Assembly: GCF_024462775.1 (NCBI RefSeq)
Contig: NZ_JANGCE010000025.1
Coordinates: 1-59,331 of the forward strand
Length of the DNA stretch: 59,331 bases
Direction of reading: 5' to 3'
DNA from: Butyricicoccus faecihominis
GTDB lineage: Bacteria; Bacillota; Clostridia; Oscillospirales; Butyricicoccaceae
Shown piece by piece: positions 1-7,181 of this stretch (the first letter of the stretch is position 1; each line of letters opens with the position of its first letter). The notes beneath the pieces are model-generated. The model had not been told where the DNA came from, did not search any database, and saw nothing but the letters and a program-made list of their open reading frames with translations. The position numbers were made by a program, and so were the translations under genes.

Positions 1-95
1 TCGCTTCGCTCCATTTTCCTTTCTATGCGCGCTGCGGCGAGAGACCTTTGTCTACTTTGTCATGTGTGAAAACAAAACTTGCGTGGGCACGACGT

Positions 96-1031
96 TCAGC
101 CGGTCAGTTCCACCGCGCGGTCGGTGAACAGCATATCGACTTTGTTTTCCCGGCAGAACGCAAGGCCGACCGGTTCGTGCGCGGGCTTGCCCTTCAGGCC
201 GATGCCCGCCGTGGGCTTGATCGCCCGCGCGCCCCGGATGGCGAGCAGCAGCAGCGTGCCCAGCCCCGTCTGGTCGAACGAGCAAAACGGGCTGTGCTCG
301 AACAGGCCTTCCCGCATGTAATGGTCGATCGCGTCCTCCGCGTCCCGCGCCGCGATGCCGTACATGGTCTGCGTGAGCGATTCGGTGTCGAACACCAGAA
401 AATCCATCGTCGCCACGTACTCCTTGGTGACGCACGCCGCGCGCGGCGTTGTGATCTCTAGCCCAAGCGGGCAGGTGATGACCGATTCCGCCGCGATCCC
501 ATCGGTCAGCGCGCAGAGCAGCCGCACCTCCTCCCAGTTGCCGCTATAGGGCAGCAGCAGGGATATTTTTTGCAGGCCGCCCTGCTCCGCGCCCTTGATG
601 ATCGAGCGGATCTGCAATTCAAACAGCCGCACGTACTGCGGCGCAAAACGGTATTGCTCGCAGCCGGACAGCCGGTGGCGCGCGGTCAGGCGCTCCGCTT
701 CCTCCCGCAGCGCCTGTTCCTCACAGTGAAACAGCTCCGCGACGCAGCGAAACTCCGCTTCGTTTTGCGGGAGCAGGCAATCGAACAGCATATCCGGCAA
801 GCGAACGACCGTGTCCCGCTCCCCGCAGGCTGCGAACTGCTCCGCCCACAGCATTGTCTGCGCCTGCTCGAACCGCTTTTCCAGCGCTTCGTCCGCTTCC
901 GGCGTCAGCAGCAGCTTTTGCAGGCTGGCGCGCGATACCACGCCGTCCTTGAGCCGGTCGTCGCTGCACAGGTATATCCGTTCCCCTGCCGCCTGCTCCC
1001 CGGCGGAATGGGCGTATACATATTGCTTCAT
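96..1031 (-). CDS. Stand-alone PEP-utilising-enzyme C-terminal-like domain protein, probably non-catalytic
   Basis: The 311-residue protein resembles only the C-terminal PEP/pyruvate TIM-barrel domain of pyruvate phosphate dikinase. The region around residues 190-300 follows the dikinase order: LEITTPRAA (E192, the metal-binding Glu position), then FDTESLTQ at 214-221 where dikinase has FGTNDLTQ, then SFDQTGLG at 251-258. The Cys loop GICGEHGG is replaced by GIGLKGKPAHEP at 276-287, so the catalytic Cys is missing. The N-terminal ATP-grasp and swivelling phospho-His domains are absent. A good ribosome site (GGAAGGAG) precedes the ATG. I infer a regulatory or relic PEP-binding role. The fold is fairly sure, the function unknown. 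Confidence 0.7.
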   Translation of the reverse strand: MKQYVYAHSAGEQAAGERIYLCSDDRLKDGVVSRASLQKLLLTPEADEALEKRFEQAQTMLWAEQFAACGERDTVVRLPDMLFDCLLPQNEAEFRCVAELFHCEEQALREEAERLTARHRLSGCEQYRFAPQYVRLFELQIRSIIKGAEQGGLQKISLLLPYSGNWEEVRLLCALTDGIAAESVITCPLGLEITTPRAACVTKEYVATMDFLVFDTESLTQTMYGIAARDAEDAIDHYMREGLFEHSPFCSFDQTGLGTLLLLAIRGARAIKPTAGIGLKGKPAHEPVGLAFCRENKVDMLFTDRAVELTG

Positions 1032-1152
1032 CTTGCTCCTTCCTTTCCTTTGCGTTTATTTATTATATATATTAATTTAATTATAAAATAAATTAGTCGT
1101 AAAAGCAAGCCCTGCGTGAAAATAAATAAAAAGACTTGGATAAAGACAACGC

Positions 1153-1181
1153 TTGACATTTTGGGCCCCAAGTTGTAAGAT
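1153..1181 (+). promoter_or_regulatory. Sigma-A promoter of the small RHH gene
   Basis: TTGACA at 1153-1158 and TAAGAT at 1176-1181 are separated by exactly 17 bp. The promoter drives the RHH gene that starts at 1214. The -10 box lies in the centre of the palindrome at 1157-1200. Confidence 0.75.
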
Positions 1182-1200
1182 TAACTTGTACCCCAAAATG
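1157..1200. promoter_or_regulatory. 44-bp imperfect palindromic operator over the RHH promoter
   Basis: The left arm 1157-1174 and right arm 1183-1200 match at 15 of 18 positions as inverted repeats: outer 9-mer CATTTTGGG and inner 6-mer CAAGTT, with a 3-bp mismatch between them. The 8-bp centre (1175-1182) holds the -10 box. The palindrome ends directly before the ribosome site. This is a classic layout for autorepression by the RHH protein encoded just downstream; the binding itself is inferred. Confidence 0.65.
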
Positions 1201-1213
1201 GAGGTGAAGTTTA

Positions 1214-1396
1214 TTGGCACGAAAAAAACCAGGCCCTCACCCGGAAAAGCCATTAGACACCCAAATCAAAACAAGAGCCGACAAAGATACAATGGAAAAA
1301 ATTGAGTTTTGCATGAAAAAACTCAGTATAACACGCTCGGAAGTTTTGCGGCGCGGTGTCCAGACTTTGTATGAGAGCCTACAAGAACAAAAATAA
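1214..1396 (+). CDS. Small ribbon-helix-helix DNA-binding protein
   Basis: This is a 60-residue basic protein starting at TTG after the ribosome site GGAGGTGAAG. Residues about 15-55 fit an RHH fold: a short strand (TQIKTRAD), then two helices joined by a turn (FCMKKLSITRSEVLRRGV). RHH proteins of this size bind DNA as dimers and commonly repress their own operon. The 44-bp palindrome over its promoter supports that. It is followed by two small genes, at 1541 and 1711. The island looks AT-richer than its neighbours, suggesting transfer. It could also be the antitoxin half of a lost toxin-antitoxin pair, but no toxin is visible. Confidence 0.65.
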   Translation: MARKKPGPHPEKPLDTQIKTRADKDTMEKIEFCMKKLSITRSEVLRRGVQTLYESLQEQK

Positions 1397-1540
1397 AAGG
1401 AAGCGGCGCACACCTACCACAGCAACACGCCACTTCCCCAGCCGACTGTTGCCCGAAAGCAAAAGCGACGTAAATATTATATCATGCGTCGGCTTCCCTT
1501 TCAAGCAATATCGGAACAACCAAGAAAGGACAAAATTTGA

Positions 1541-1714
1541 ATGGGAAAAATTTTAGACGCGTTTGCGGATGATGCACTGTGTGTCAACCCCGCGATATAC
1601 CGTGGAAATCCCGAATACAGGAAAGCTATCGATACCATGGATCAAACCGCTGAAGCACTTGACGCGAAGCTGAACGACGAGGAATTTATTCTTAGCAAGG
1701 GGGCGAACGAATGA
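1541..1714 (+). CDS. Small protein of unknown function (57 aa)
   Basis: This short gene starts at ATG 1541 with AAAGGA about 10 bases upstream. The product begins MGKILDAFADDALCVNPAIY and is acidic and probably helical. Its TGA overlaps the ATG of the next gene (ATGA at 1711-1714), implying translational coupling. I do not recognise a family. The overlap, ribosome site and absence of shadowing genes make it likely real. Such small partners of DUF6809 proteins occur on clostridial accessory elements (from memory, unchecked). Confidence 0.6.
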   Translation: MGKILDAFADDALCVNPAIYRGNPEYRKAIDTMDQTAEALDAKLNDEEFILSKGANE

Positions 1715-2001
1715 GCAAGTCCTCTATGTATGACCTGTATTTCGGCAACCTTGTACCGTGGGAACGCGGACGCACACAAGACCCCGCCTATACCCCACTT
1801 ACGCGAAAAATCAGCGACATAAAAAAGCATTTTGAAAAACTGTTATCTCCCGAAGAGTATAACAAGTTTGAAGAAATGGGAAACCTGCAAGCGCAATGCA
1901 GCATAATCGAAGAGGTAGACCTTTTTGAATACAGCTTTTGTATGGGTGTGCTGATGATGATTGACATATTTGGCTTTAAAGAAAAGCGATTGACAGAATG
2001 A
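1711..2001 (+). CDS. DUF6809-like small protein
   Basis: The 96-residue protein has the features I associate with DUF6809: an N-terminal aromatic motif YDLYFGNLVPWER (residues 7-19), a central helix with LLSPEEYNKFEEM (about 45-57), and a C-terminal helix with GVLMMIDIFGF (about 80-90). Function unknown. It overlaps the preceding small gene by 4 bases and is followed by a strong terminator at 2017-2054, so the RHH gene and these two small genes form one short transcription unit. The family assignment is from memory. Confidence 0.6.
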   Translation: MSKSSMYDLYFGNLVPWERGRTQDPAYTPLTRKISDIKKHFEKLLSPEEYNKFEEMGNLQAQCSIIEEVDLFEYSFCMGVLMMIDIFGFKEKRLTE

Positions 2002-2016
2002 GAAAATGAATAGACC

Positions 2017-2054
2017 GCAAAAAGAGGACTGCCGCGCGGCAGTCCCCTTTTTTT
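2017..2054 (+). terminator. Rho-independent terminator of the RHH island
   Basis: A perfect hairpin with arms GGACTGCCGC (2026-2035) and GCGGCAGTCC (2036-2045) is followed by CC and seven T. Upstream A residues also pair with the T run, so it may act on both strands and close the peptide deformylase unit arriving from the right. Confidence 0.85.
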
Positions 2055-2096
2055 GTCCGTTCCACCCCTAAAAAAATTCCTCTTGACAAAAGGCCC

Positions 2097-2507
2097 TTAA
2101 ATAATCACGCCGTTGCAGTGGTCGATCTCGTGCTGGACGATTTGCGCCGTCCAATCGCGGAAGGTGCGCTCCCGCTCGCGGAAAACGCGGTTTTGATAGC
2201 GCACGGTTATCTTTTTATAGCGTGTGGTTTTGCGCGTGCCGGTCAGGGACAGGCACCCTTCCTCTGCTTCGTAGGGCCCGCTGCGCTCGATGATCACGGG
2301 GTTGAACATCAATAGATAGCTGCCCTCGTCGTCCACGGCAATGATGCGCTTTGCCTCGCCGATCATATTCGCGGCCATGCCCACGCAGTGCGACGCATTG
2401 GCTTTCAGCGTGTCCAGCAGATCGCGCGCGATCGGCATGTCCGCTTCGACCGCGGGTTCCGAGGGCTGCTTTAAAAACGCTTCGTCCTTCATGATCGGTC
2501 TTACCAT
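2097..2507 (-). CDS. def: Peptide deformylase
   Basis: This enzyme removes the N-formyl group from nascent proteins, using a metal held by one Cys and two His. Seen here: motif 1 as GMAANM (residues 43-48, a variant of GxGxAAxQ common in clostridial paralogues), motif 2 EGCLS with C85, and motif 3 HEIDH with H126, E127 and H130. The 136-residue length fits a short deformylase. I chose the second ATG (2507) because AAAGGAG lies between it and the upstream in-frame ATG. It follows the membrane-protein gene at 2538 on the same strand with a 30-base gap. Confidence 0.9.
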   Translation of the reverse strand: MVRPIMKDEAFLKQPSEPAVEADMPIARDLLDTLKANASHCVGMAANMIGEAKRIIAVDDEGSYLLMFNPVIIERSGPYEAEEGCLSLTGTRKTTRYKKITVRYQNRVFRERERTFRDWTAQIVQHEIDHCNGVII

Positions 2508-2537
2508 GGATCTACTCCTTTGCATTGATCAAAATTT

Positions 2538-3179
2538 TTATAAAAACGGGCGGTAGAACAGAAAATAACCGATCAGCGCCACGACAGCTACGGTGACCAG
2601 ATAGGGCCCCTTGCGCGCCGCCCGGCGGTAAAAGCAAACGCCGAACGCCAGCGCCCCGGCCAGATCGAACAAGAACTGAAACAGCAGCATATGGTGGCTG
2701 TACAGGTATGCGCCCGTGCCGAGCGTTTCCGCCGCCAGCCCCGCGACGGGCAGCGCGTACAACAGGCTGCCCGCAAATCCGCCCCGGTTCCAGAAATACA
2801 GCACAAAGCCGATCGCCGCGCAAACCAGCGAAAACACCGTATACAGCGCAAACAGGCTCCACTGGAAGGATACCTGCGAAAAACGCGGCAAAAACAAGCC
2901 GAGCACGTATTGCAGGCCGTAAAAAGCAAGCGTCATACCAAACAGGTACAGGAACACGTTCAGCGCCGCATTACCGTTTGACGAGCTGAAGCAGATGACG
3001 AGCGTGACCGTGACCATCCAGAATCCGAACAGCGTGGCAATGGAGGCAAAGCTCCACAGACTCCCCTCGTACGGAAAAAAGTCCGAAAGTCTGGTTACCA
3101 CGCCCGCGAGCAGGCCGAGGAGGAACACAAAAGAAAACGAACGCGCGGTATTTTGCAGCTTATGTGGGGTGGAATGCAT
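2538..3179 (-). CDS. Six- or seven-TM membrane protein of unknown function
   Basis: The 213-residue hydrophobic protein has about six or seven predicted membrane segments: around 15-33, 42-62, 70-92, 108-128, 135-150, 155-180 and 190-210. It ends with a short positive stretch (YRRAARKGPYL) before the last segment. It may belong to the DUF6518 group, but I am unsure. A good ribosome site (TTAAGGAG) precedes the ATG. It is transcribed into the deformylase gene and is divergent from the metal transporter at 3324. Confidence 0.55.
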   Translation of the reverse strand: MHSTPHKLQNTARSFSFVFLLGLLAGVVTRLSDFFPYEGSLWSFASIATLFGFWMVTVTLVICFSSSNGNAALNVFLYLFGMTLAFYGLQYVLGLFLPRFSQVSFQWSLFALYTVFSLVCAAIGFVLYFWNRGGFAGSLLYALPVAGLAAETLGTGAYLYSHHMLLFQFLFDLAGALAFGVCFYRRAARKGPYLVTVAVVALIGYFLFYRPFL

Positions 3180-3323
3180 GTTTTCGCTCCTTAATCCTTA
3201 ACATGGGCGCCGCTATGGTAAAAAGCGGCCTACCGTGGTAAAATACAGAAAAGGGGTATTTTCGCGGCCGCCAGCCCTTCCGGCGCGCCGCCGCTACCGC
3301 TATTATAGCACAGGGGGTACGAT

Positions 3324-4211
3324 ATGAACAGACCGAAACTTGATCCCGCGATGCGGCAAGCCGTGCGCAAGGCGCAGGTTGACGAAGAAACCGGCGCGCT
3401 GCTTTACGGCTACTTGGCCACCCGCCAGAAGGACGAGCAAAACCGCAAGCTTTTCGAGCAGATGGCGGCGGATGAAAAAAAGCACGCGACGGTTTGGAAG
3501 GGCCTATCCGGCGAAGAGCTGAAGCCCAGCCGGTGGCGCCTGATGATACTGAAGCTGCTTTCCATCCTTTTGGGCTTTACCTTTGTCGTAAAGCGGATGC
3601 AAAAGGACGAGCGGCTCGGTCAGGCCCGCTATGAGCAGATGAAGCAAACGCTGCCGCAGGCGGCCCGTATGCTGGAGGACGAACGCGCGCACGAAAAAGA
3701 GCTTTACGGTATGCTCGACGAGGAACGGCTGCACTACGTCGGTTCGATGGTGCTGGGCCTGAACGACGCGCTGGTGGAACTGACCGGCGCGATCGCGGGC
3801 GTGACCTTTGCGCTGGCCAACACCCGATTGGTCGCCATGACCGGCATCATCACCGGCATTTCGGCCACGCTTTCCATGGCGGCGTCCAACTATCTGGCCG
3901 AACGGGCGGACGGCAACAGCACCGCTTTCAAATCCAGTCTGTACACGGGCGCGGCCTATCTCATTACGGTGGCGCTGCTCGTGCTGCCCTATCTGCTGTT
4001 CCCCACAGGCATGTATGTGGCCGCTTTCGCCGTGATGATCGCGACCGTGCTGCTCATCATCCTATTTTTCAACTATTATCTTTCCGTGACCAAGGAAGAG
4101 CCTTTTCTCCGGCACTTCCTTGAAATGGCGCTGATCTCGCTTTCCGTCGCGGTGATCTCCTTCGTGATCGGCATCGTGGCGAAAAACGTGCTCGGCATCG
4201 ACGCGCTTTGA
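3324..4211 (+). CDS. VIT1/CCC1-family metal transporter with N-terminal ferritin-like domain
   Basis: The 295-residue protein fuses a rubrerythrin/ferritin-like four-helix domain to a VIT1/CCC1 membrane domain. Residues 1-130 carry two E...ExxH-type motifs: E22 with E51-K-K-H54, and EDERAHEKE near 117-125. From about 139 come five membrane segments with the VIT signature GLNDALVELTGAIAG and MAASNYLAE. Relatives of this architecture (MbfA-like) export iron or manganese from the cytoplasm, the di-iron domain probably sensing metal. Ribosome site AGGGGG. The last codons and stop (ATCGACGCGCTTTGA) are duplicated at 4546-4560 beyond a repeat element. Confidence 0.85.
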   Translation: MNRPKLDPAMRQAVRKAQVDEETGALLYGYLATRQKDEQNRKLFEQMAADEKKHATVWKGLSGEELKPSRWRLMILKLLSILLGFTFVVKRMQKDERLGQARYEQMKQTLPQAARMLEDERAHEKELYGMLDEERLHYVGSMVLGLNDALVELTGAIAGVTFALANTRLVAMTGIITGISATLSMAASNYLAERADGNSTAFKSSLYTGAAYLITVALLVLPYLLFPTGMYVAAFAVMIATVLLIILFFNYYLSVTKEEPFLRHFLEMALISLSVAVISFVIGIVAKNVLGIDAL

Positions 4212-4240
4212 CGGTCGCGCGCTGCAACATGCAAAAGGGC
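4197..4240. repeat. 44-bp direct repeat, left copy (3' end of VIT1 gene)
   Basis: This stretch holds the last codons and stop of the VIT1-type gene plus 29 bases. It recurs at 4546-4589 with two mismatches. The pair brackets the mosaic repeat at 4253-4545, as a long target duplication would. Confidence 0.75.
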
Positions 4241-4252
4241 CGGGTATTAACC

Positions 4253-4545
4253 CAATGTCATTTTAGTTAAGAATGAGCAAGTACTCACTGGGTAGCAAAC
4301 GCCCTTTGGGCTTCCCCCGACGAGGGGAAGCTGGGCCGCGCGAAGCGCGGGTCTGATGGGGGGCGTAACAAATGGCGCACTTTAAGGCAGCCACGCACAT
4401 CAATGCTGCCAATTCATGCGCCCCCCATTCGTCACGCGCCTACGGCGCGCGCCACCTTCCCCTCGTGGGGGGAAGGCCAGAAAACGGTCTTTGCCCCCGC
4501 GCATTGCTTAAGTTTACGCATATGCCCTCGTGGGGGGAAGGCCAG
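4253..4545. repeat. Mosaic palindromic repeat element, copy A
   Basis: The left end is CAATGTCATTTTAGTTAAG. Inside are the family modules: CTTCCCC-CGAGGGGAAG hairpins, GGGCCGCGCGAAGCGCGGG, the pair GGGGGGCGTAAC / GCGCCCCCC around a conserved spacer, and a CTTAAGTTTACGCATATGCCCTC module near the right end. No coding potential is credible. The right terminal repeat is missing. The 44-bp flanking duplication suggests insertion at the 3' end of the transporter gene. Confidence 0.8.
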
Positions 4546-4589
4546 ATCGACGCGCTTTGACGGTCGCGCTCTGCAACATGCCAAAGGGC
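4546..4589. repeat. 44-bp direct repeat, right copy
   Basis: Copy of 4197-4240 differing at two positions. It runs straight into the hairpin element at 4583, so the two repeat families abut here. Confidence 0.75.
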
Positions 4590-4761
4590 GCGTTGCAAAA
4601 TAAAAGAATGTTCCAAATTCTTGTCATTCTGAGGAGCGAAGCGACGTAGAATCTCGCACGAACGCGCGGCTTTCACGTTCATTCCGCGCGTTCGCGCGAG
4701 ATTCTTCACTTCGTTCAGAATGACATACGGAGATTCTTTTATTTTGCAACGCGCCCTTTTT
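4583..4761. repeat. Long-hairpin MITE-like element, copy 1
   Basis: The 179-bp stretch is one large imperfect inverted repeat. The outer 27 bases (beginning AAAGGGCGCGTTGCAAAATA) are exactly complementary to the other end. The inner part pairs GTCATTCTGA...GAATCTCGC motifs, a GTCATTCTGAG-type sequence widespread as an intergenic repeat in bacteria (from memory). A related copy lies at 9367-9475. As RNA it would fold into a strong stem. Confidence 0.85.
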
Positions 4762-4765
4762 GACT

Positions 4766-5473
4766 TTAATCCAGTACGCGTCCATCCACCGACAGGGTGA
4801 CGACCTGCCACGGTATGAATTTGCCGCTGTTTTGCAGTGCCGTGACCGCCGCGTGCTCGATGCCGCCGCAGCACGGCACCTCCATGCGCACGACCGTCAG
4901 GCTTTTGATATTATTTTCGCGCAGGATGACCGTCAGCTTTTCGCTGTAATCGCCCTCGTCCAGCTTGGGGCAGCCGATCAGCGCGACCTTGCCGCGCATA
5001 AAATCCTGATGAAAGTTGCCATAGGCATAGGCGGCGCAATCGGCGGCGATCAGCAGGTTCGCGCCGTCAAAATACGGCGCGTTCACCGGGGCCAGCTTGA
5101 TCTGTACCGGCCACTGGCGCAATGCGGACGCCGCCGTTGCGGGCGCGGCCCCGGCGGGCGCTTCCCCGCCGCCCAGCGCGCGGGACTGACTGCCCGGGCA
5201 GCCGCAGGGCAGCGGCGGCTGTCCCCCCAATTCCTTCTGCGCCTTGTTCGCCTGTACCGCCGCTTCGTCATAGGCGGCGGCCTCGCGCCGGACAAAGGTG
5301 ATCGCCCCGGTTGGACAGGTGGGCAGGCAGTCGCCCAAACCGTCGCAGTAATCATCCCGCAGCAGGCGGGCTTTGCCGTTCACCATGCCGATCGCGCCCT
5401 CATGGCAGGCCTTGGCGCACAGGCCGCAGCCGTTGCACTTCTCTTCCTCTATCTGAATAATCTTACGAAGCAT
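4766..5473 (-). CDS. Ferredoxin-type 4Fe-4S protein
   Basis: A cytoplasmic iron-sulfur protein. Residues 13-23 give CxxCxxCxxxC (C13, C16, C19, C23), followed by C43, C49 and C53 ending in CP: two 4Fe-4S clusters. A linker contains CGCPGSQ. The C-terminal half (about 120-235) has no obvious redox domain but contains CPK and CCGG, possible further metal ligands. I chose the second ATG (5473): AGGAGG lies 8 bases before it and only 2 before the first. It is divergent from a Crp/Fnr regulator with a palindrome between them, a pairing I recall from many Clostridia. Electron carrier role likely, partner unknown. Confidence 0.75.
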   Translation of the reverse strand: MLRKIIQIEEEKCNGCGLCAKACHEGAIGMVNGKARLLRDDYCDGLGDCLPTCPTGAITFVRREAAAYDEAAVQANKAQKELGGQPPLPCGCPGSQSRALGGGEAPAGAAPATAASALRQWPVQIKLAPVNAPYFDGANLLIAADCAAYAYGNFHQDFMRGKVALIGCPKLDEGDYSEKLTVILRENNIKSLTVVRMEVPCCGGIEHAAVTALQNSGKFIPWQVVTLSVDGRVLD

Positions 5474-5500
5474 TTTCATTTCCTCCTTTATGGGCCATGC

Positions 5501-5529
5501 TTGACTTTGTAAACCCAGTATACTAAAAT
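5501..5529 (+). promoter_or_regulatory. Promoter of the Crp/Fnr regulator gene
   Basis: TTGACT at 5501-5506 and TAAAAT at 5524-5529 have a 17-bp spacer. Transcription should begin near 5536, directly before the palindrome at 5544-5559. Confidence 0.65.
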
Positions 5530-5543
5530 CAAACCAGCAAAGC

Positions 5544-5559
5544 TGTTGTTATAACAACA
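5544..5559. promoter_or_regulatory. Perfect 16-bp palindrome, likely Crp/Fnr-type operator
   Basis: TGTTGTTATAACAACA is a perfect dyad about 15 bases after the -10 box and next to the ribosome site of the regulator gene. Crp/Fnr dimers bind 14-16-bp dyads. The position predicts autorepression by roadblock. Whether it also controls the divergent ferredoxin gene is open. Confidence 0.6.
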
Positions 5560-5571
5560 AAGGAGCAAAAA

Positions 5572-6237
5572 ATGAATGTTTCTTTTTTAGCGAAAACGCC
5601 GCTGTTTTTCGGTGCTACCGAAGAGGAGGTACGCGCCATGCTGGACTGTTTGGGCGCGGTATGCAAAAAGCACCCGAAAGGCAGCGTGATCTGCCGCGCG
5701 GGCGAACCGGCGCGGAGCATGGGGCTGGTGCTATCGGGCGGGGTGCGCATTGAAAACGACGATGTATGGGGCAACAAAAGCATTTTAGATCACGCGGGGC
5801 CGGGGCAGGTGTTCGCGGAATCCTACGCCTGCGTGCCCGGCGAACCGCTGATGGTGAGCGTGATCGCGGCGGAGGACTGCGAGATATTATTTCTGGATGT
5901 CAGCCGCCTGCTTCAGACCTGCCCGAACGCCTGCGCGCACCACGCGCGGCTAATCCGCAACCTGCTGCGCATCGCGGCGCAGAAGAACCTGATCCTGTCG
6001 CGGCGTATATTTCACACCTCTTCCAAAACCATACGCGGGCGGCTGCTCTCCTACCTATCCGAGCAGGCGCTGCGAGCGGGCAAAAACGAATTTGAAATTC
6101 CCTTCAACCGCCAGCAGCTTGCCGATTATCTAAGCGTGGACCGCAGCGCGCTCTCGGGCGAGCTTGGAAAAATGCAGCGCGACGGTTTGCTGACGGTGCA
6201 CAAAAACCACTTTTGCCTGACCGGCCACCATATTTGA
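5572..6237 (+). CDS. Crp/Fnr-family transcriptional regulator
   Basis: The 221-residue protein has an N-terminal cyclic-nucleotide-binding beta-roll (about 10-125, with KGSVICRAGEPARS and GLVLSGGVRIEN), a dimer helix, and a C-terminal winged helix in which RQQLADYLSVDRSALSGELG (about 178-197) is the recognition helix-turn-helix. The effector is unknown. No N-terminal Fnr-type Cys cluster is seen, so it is not a classical oxygen sensor. Ribosome site AAGGAG. It is divergent from the 4Fe-4S protein gene, which it probably regulates, and has a perfect palindrome in its own leader. Confidence 0.85.
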   Translation: MNVSFLAKTPLFFGATEEEVRAMLDCLGAVCKKHPKGSVICRAGEPARSMGLVLSGGVRIENDDVWGNKSILDHAGPGQVFAESYACVPGEPLMVSVIAAEDCEILFLDVSRLLQTCPNACAHHARLIRNLLRIAAQKNLILSRRIFHTSSKTIRGRLLSYLSEQALRAGKNEFEIPFNRQQLADYLSVDRSALSGELGKMQRDGLLTVHKNHFCLTGHHI

Positions 6238-6257
6238 ATTTTTGCGGAAAACCTTGC

Positions 6258-7181
6258 TTAGAAAAAATGCTTTTTCTTGCAGATATGGACGCACCACACG
6301 ACGATGACCGCGCTGAGCAGGATCACGGCCGGATAGCCGTACTGCCAGCGCAATTCGGGCATATTGGTAAAATTCATGCCGTACCAGCCCACGATCAGCG
6401 TGAGCGGGAGAAAAATCGTGGTGACGATGGTTAAAATCTTCATGATTTTATTTTGGTGGATATCGAGCTGGGACTGGTAAACCTCGCCCACCTGCGTGCA
6501 GTATTCCCGCAGCAGCATCGTTTCGCTGTGCAACCGGCCGACGTGCCCGACAAGGCGGTCGAACGACTGCTGCTCGTACGCCGTGAAAAATCCGAGATCG
6601 TCCCGCTGCAAGATGTTGCCGATATCCAAAAGCTGCAAATAATAGTGCGCGAACTTCACCACGCGCCTGCGGCAAGCCATGACGCGGTGGCTGAAATTTT
6701 CCGGCGCGCCCTCGTACACCTCGTCCTCCATGTGGGCGAGCTGGCTTTCCACGCCGGTCAAAAACAACAGGTCGTCCGAAATGAGCAGATCGATAAAATC
6801 CGAAAGGAAAAAGCCCAGACCGCACTTTTCGCGCACGATGGTTTGCCCCATCGTTTGCAGCTGCTTTTTCACAAAACCGCTGTCGTCGATAAAAATCACG
6901 CTGTCCCGGAATACGATATAGCTGAAATGCGTGCCGCTGCCGCCCTTTTTCGCCGGAATCGCAAAGGCGCCGTACAGAAAATCCGCGTGCACCTCGATCT
7001 TGGAAAAGTGCGTGTCCTGCCGCCGCTTGACAAAGGGGAACACCTCTTTGACAAGCCTTGGTTCGGCGTTCGCCTCTTCCCCGCTCAGTACCTCGACGAG
7101 CGCGCAAGCGCTGTCCGCGGCGTTATGCGCCGCCGCCCCCTCCGCCACAAGGCGGGAGCCGAGCCGATACTTAATCGCCAT
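6258..7181 (-). CDS. CorA-family divalent cation transporter
   Basis: The 307-residue protein has a long cytoplasmic N-terminal domain, a long helix (about 190-245), and two C-terminal membrane segments (about 247-268 and 280-300). The CorA signature YGMNF lies between them in the loop at the pore mouth. The basic tail CKKKHFF ends the protein. The family forms homopentameric Mg2+ (also Co2+/Ni2+) channels. The start codon lies within the end of the upstream GGDEF-EAL gene (11-base overlap), with AGGGGG as ribosome site, so the two are co-transcribed. Confidence 0.85.
   Translation of the reverse strand: MAIKYRLGSRLVAEGAAAHNAADSACALVEVLSGEEANAEPRLVKEVFPFVKRRQDTHFSKIEVHADFLYGAFAIPAKKGGSGTHFSYIVFRDSVIFIDDSGFVKKQLQTMGQTIVREKCGLGFFLSDFIDLLISDDLLFLTGVESQLAHMEDEVYEGAPENFSHRVMACRRRVVKFAHYYLQLLDIGNILQRDDLGFFTAYEQQSFDRLVGHVGRLHSETMLLREYCTQVGEVYQSQLDIHQNKIMKILTIVTTIFLPLTLIVGWYGMNFTNMPELRWQYGYPAVILLSAVIVVWCVHICKKKHFF

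Noticed and set aside
1214-2001. Toxin-antitoxin system
   Set aside because: The RHH protein could be an antitoxin, but the two downstream proteins show no known toxin motif and DUF6809 is not known to be toxic.
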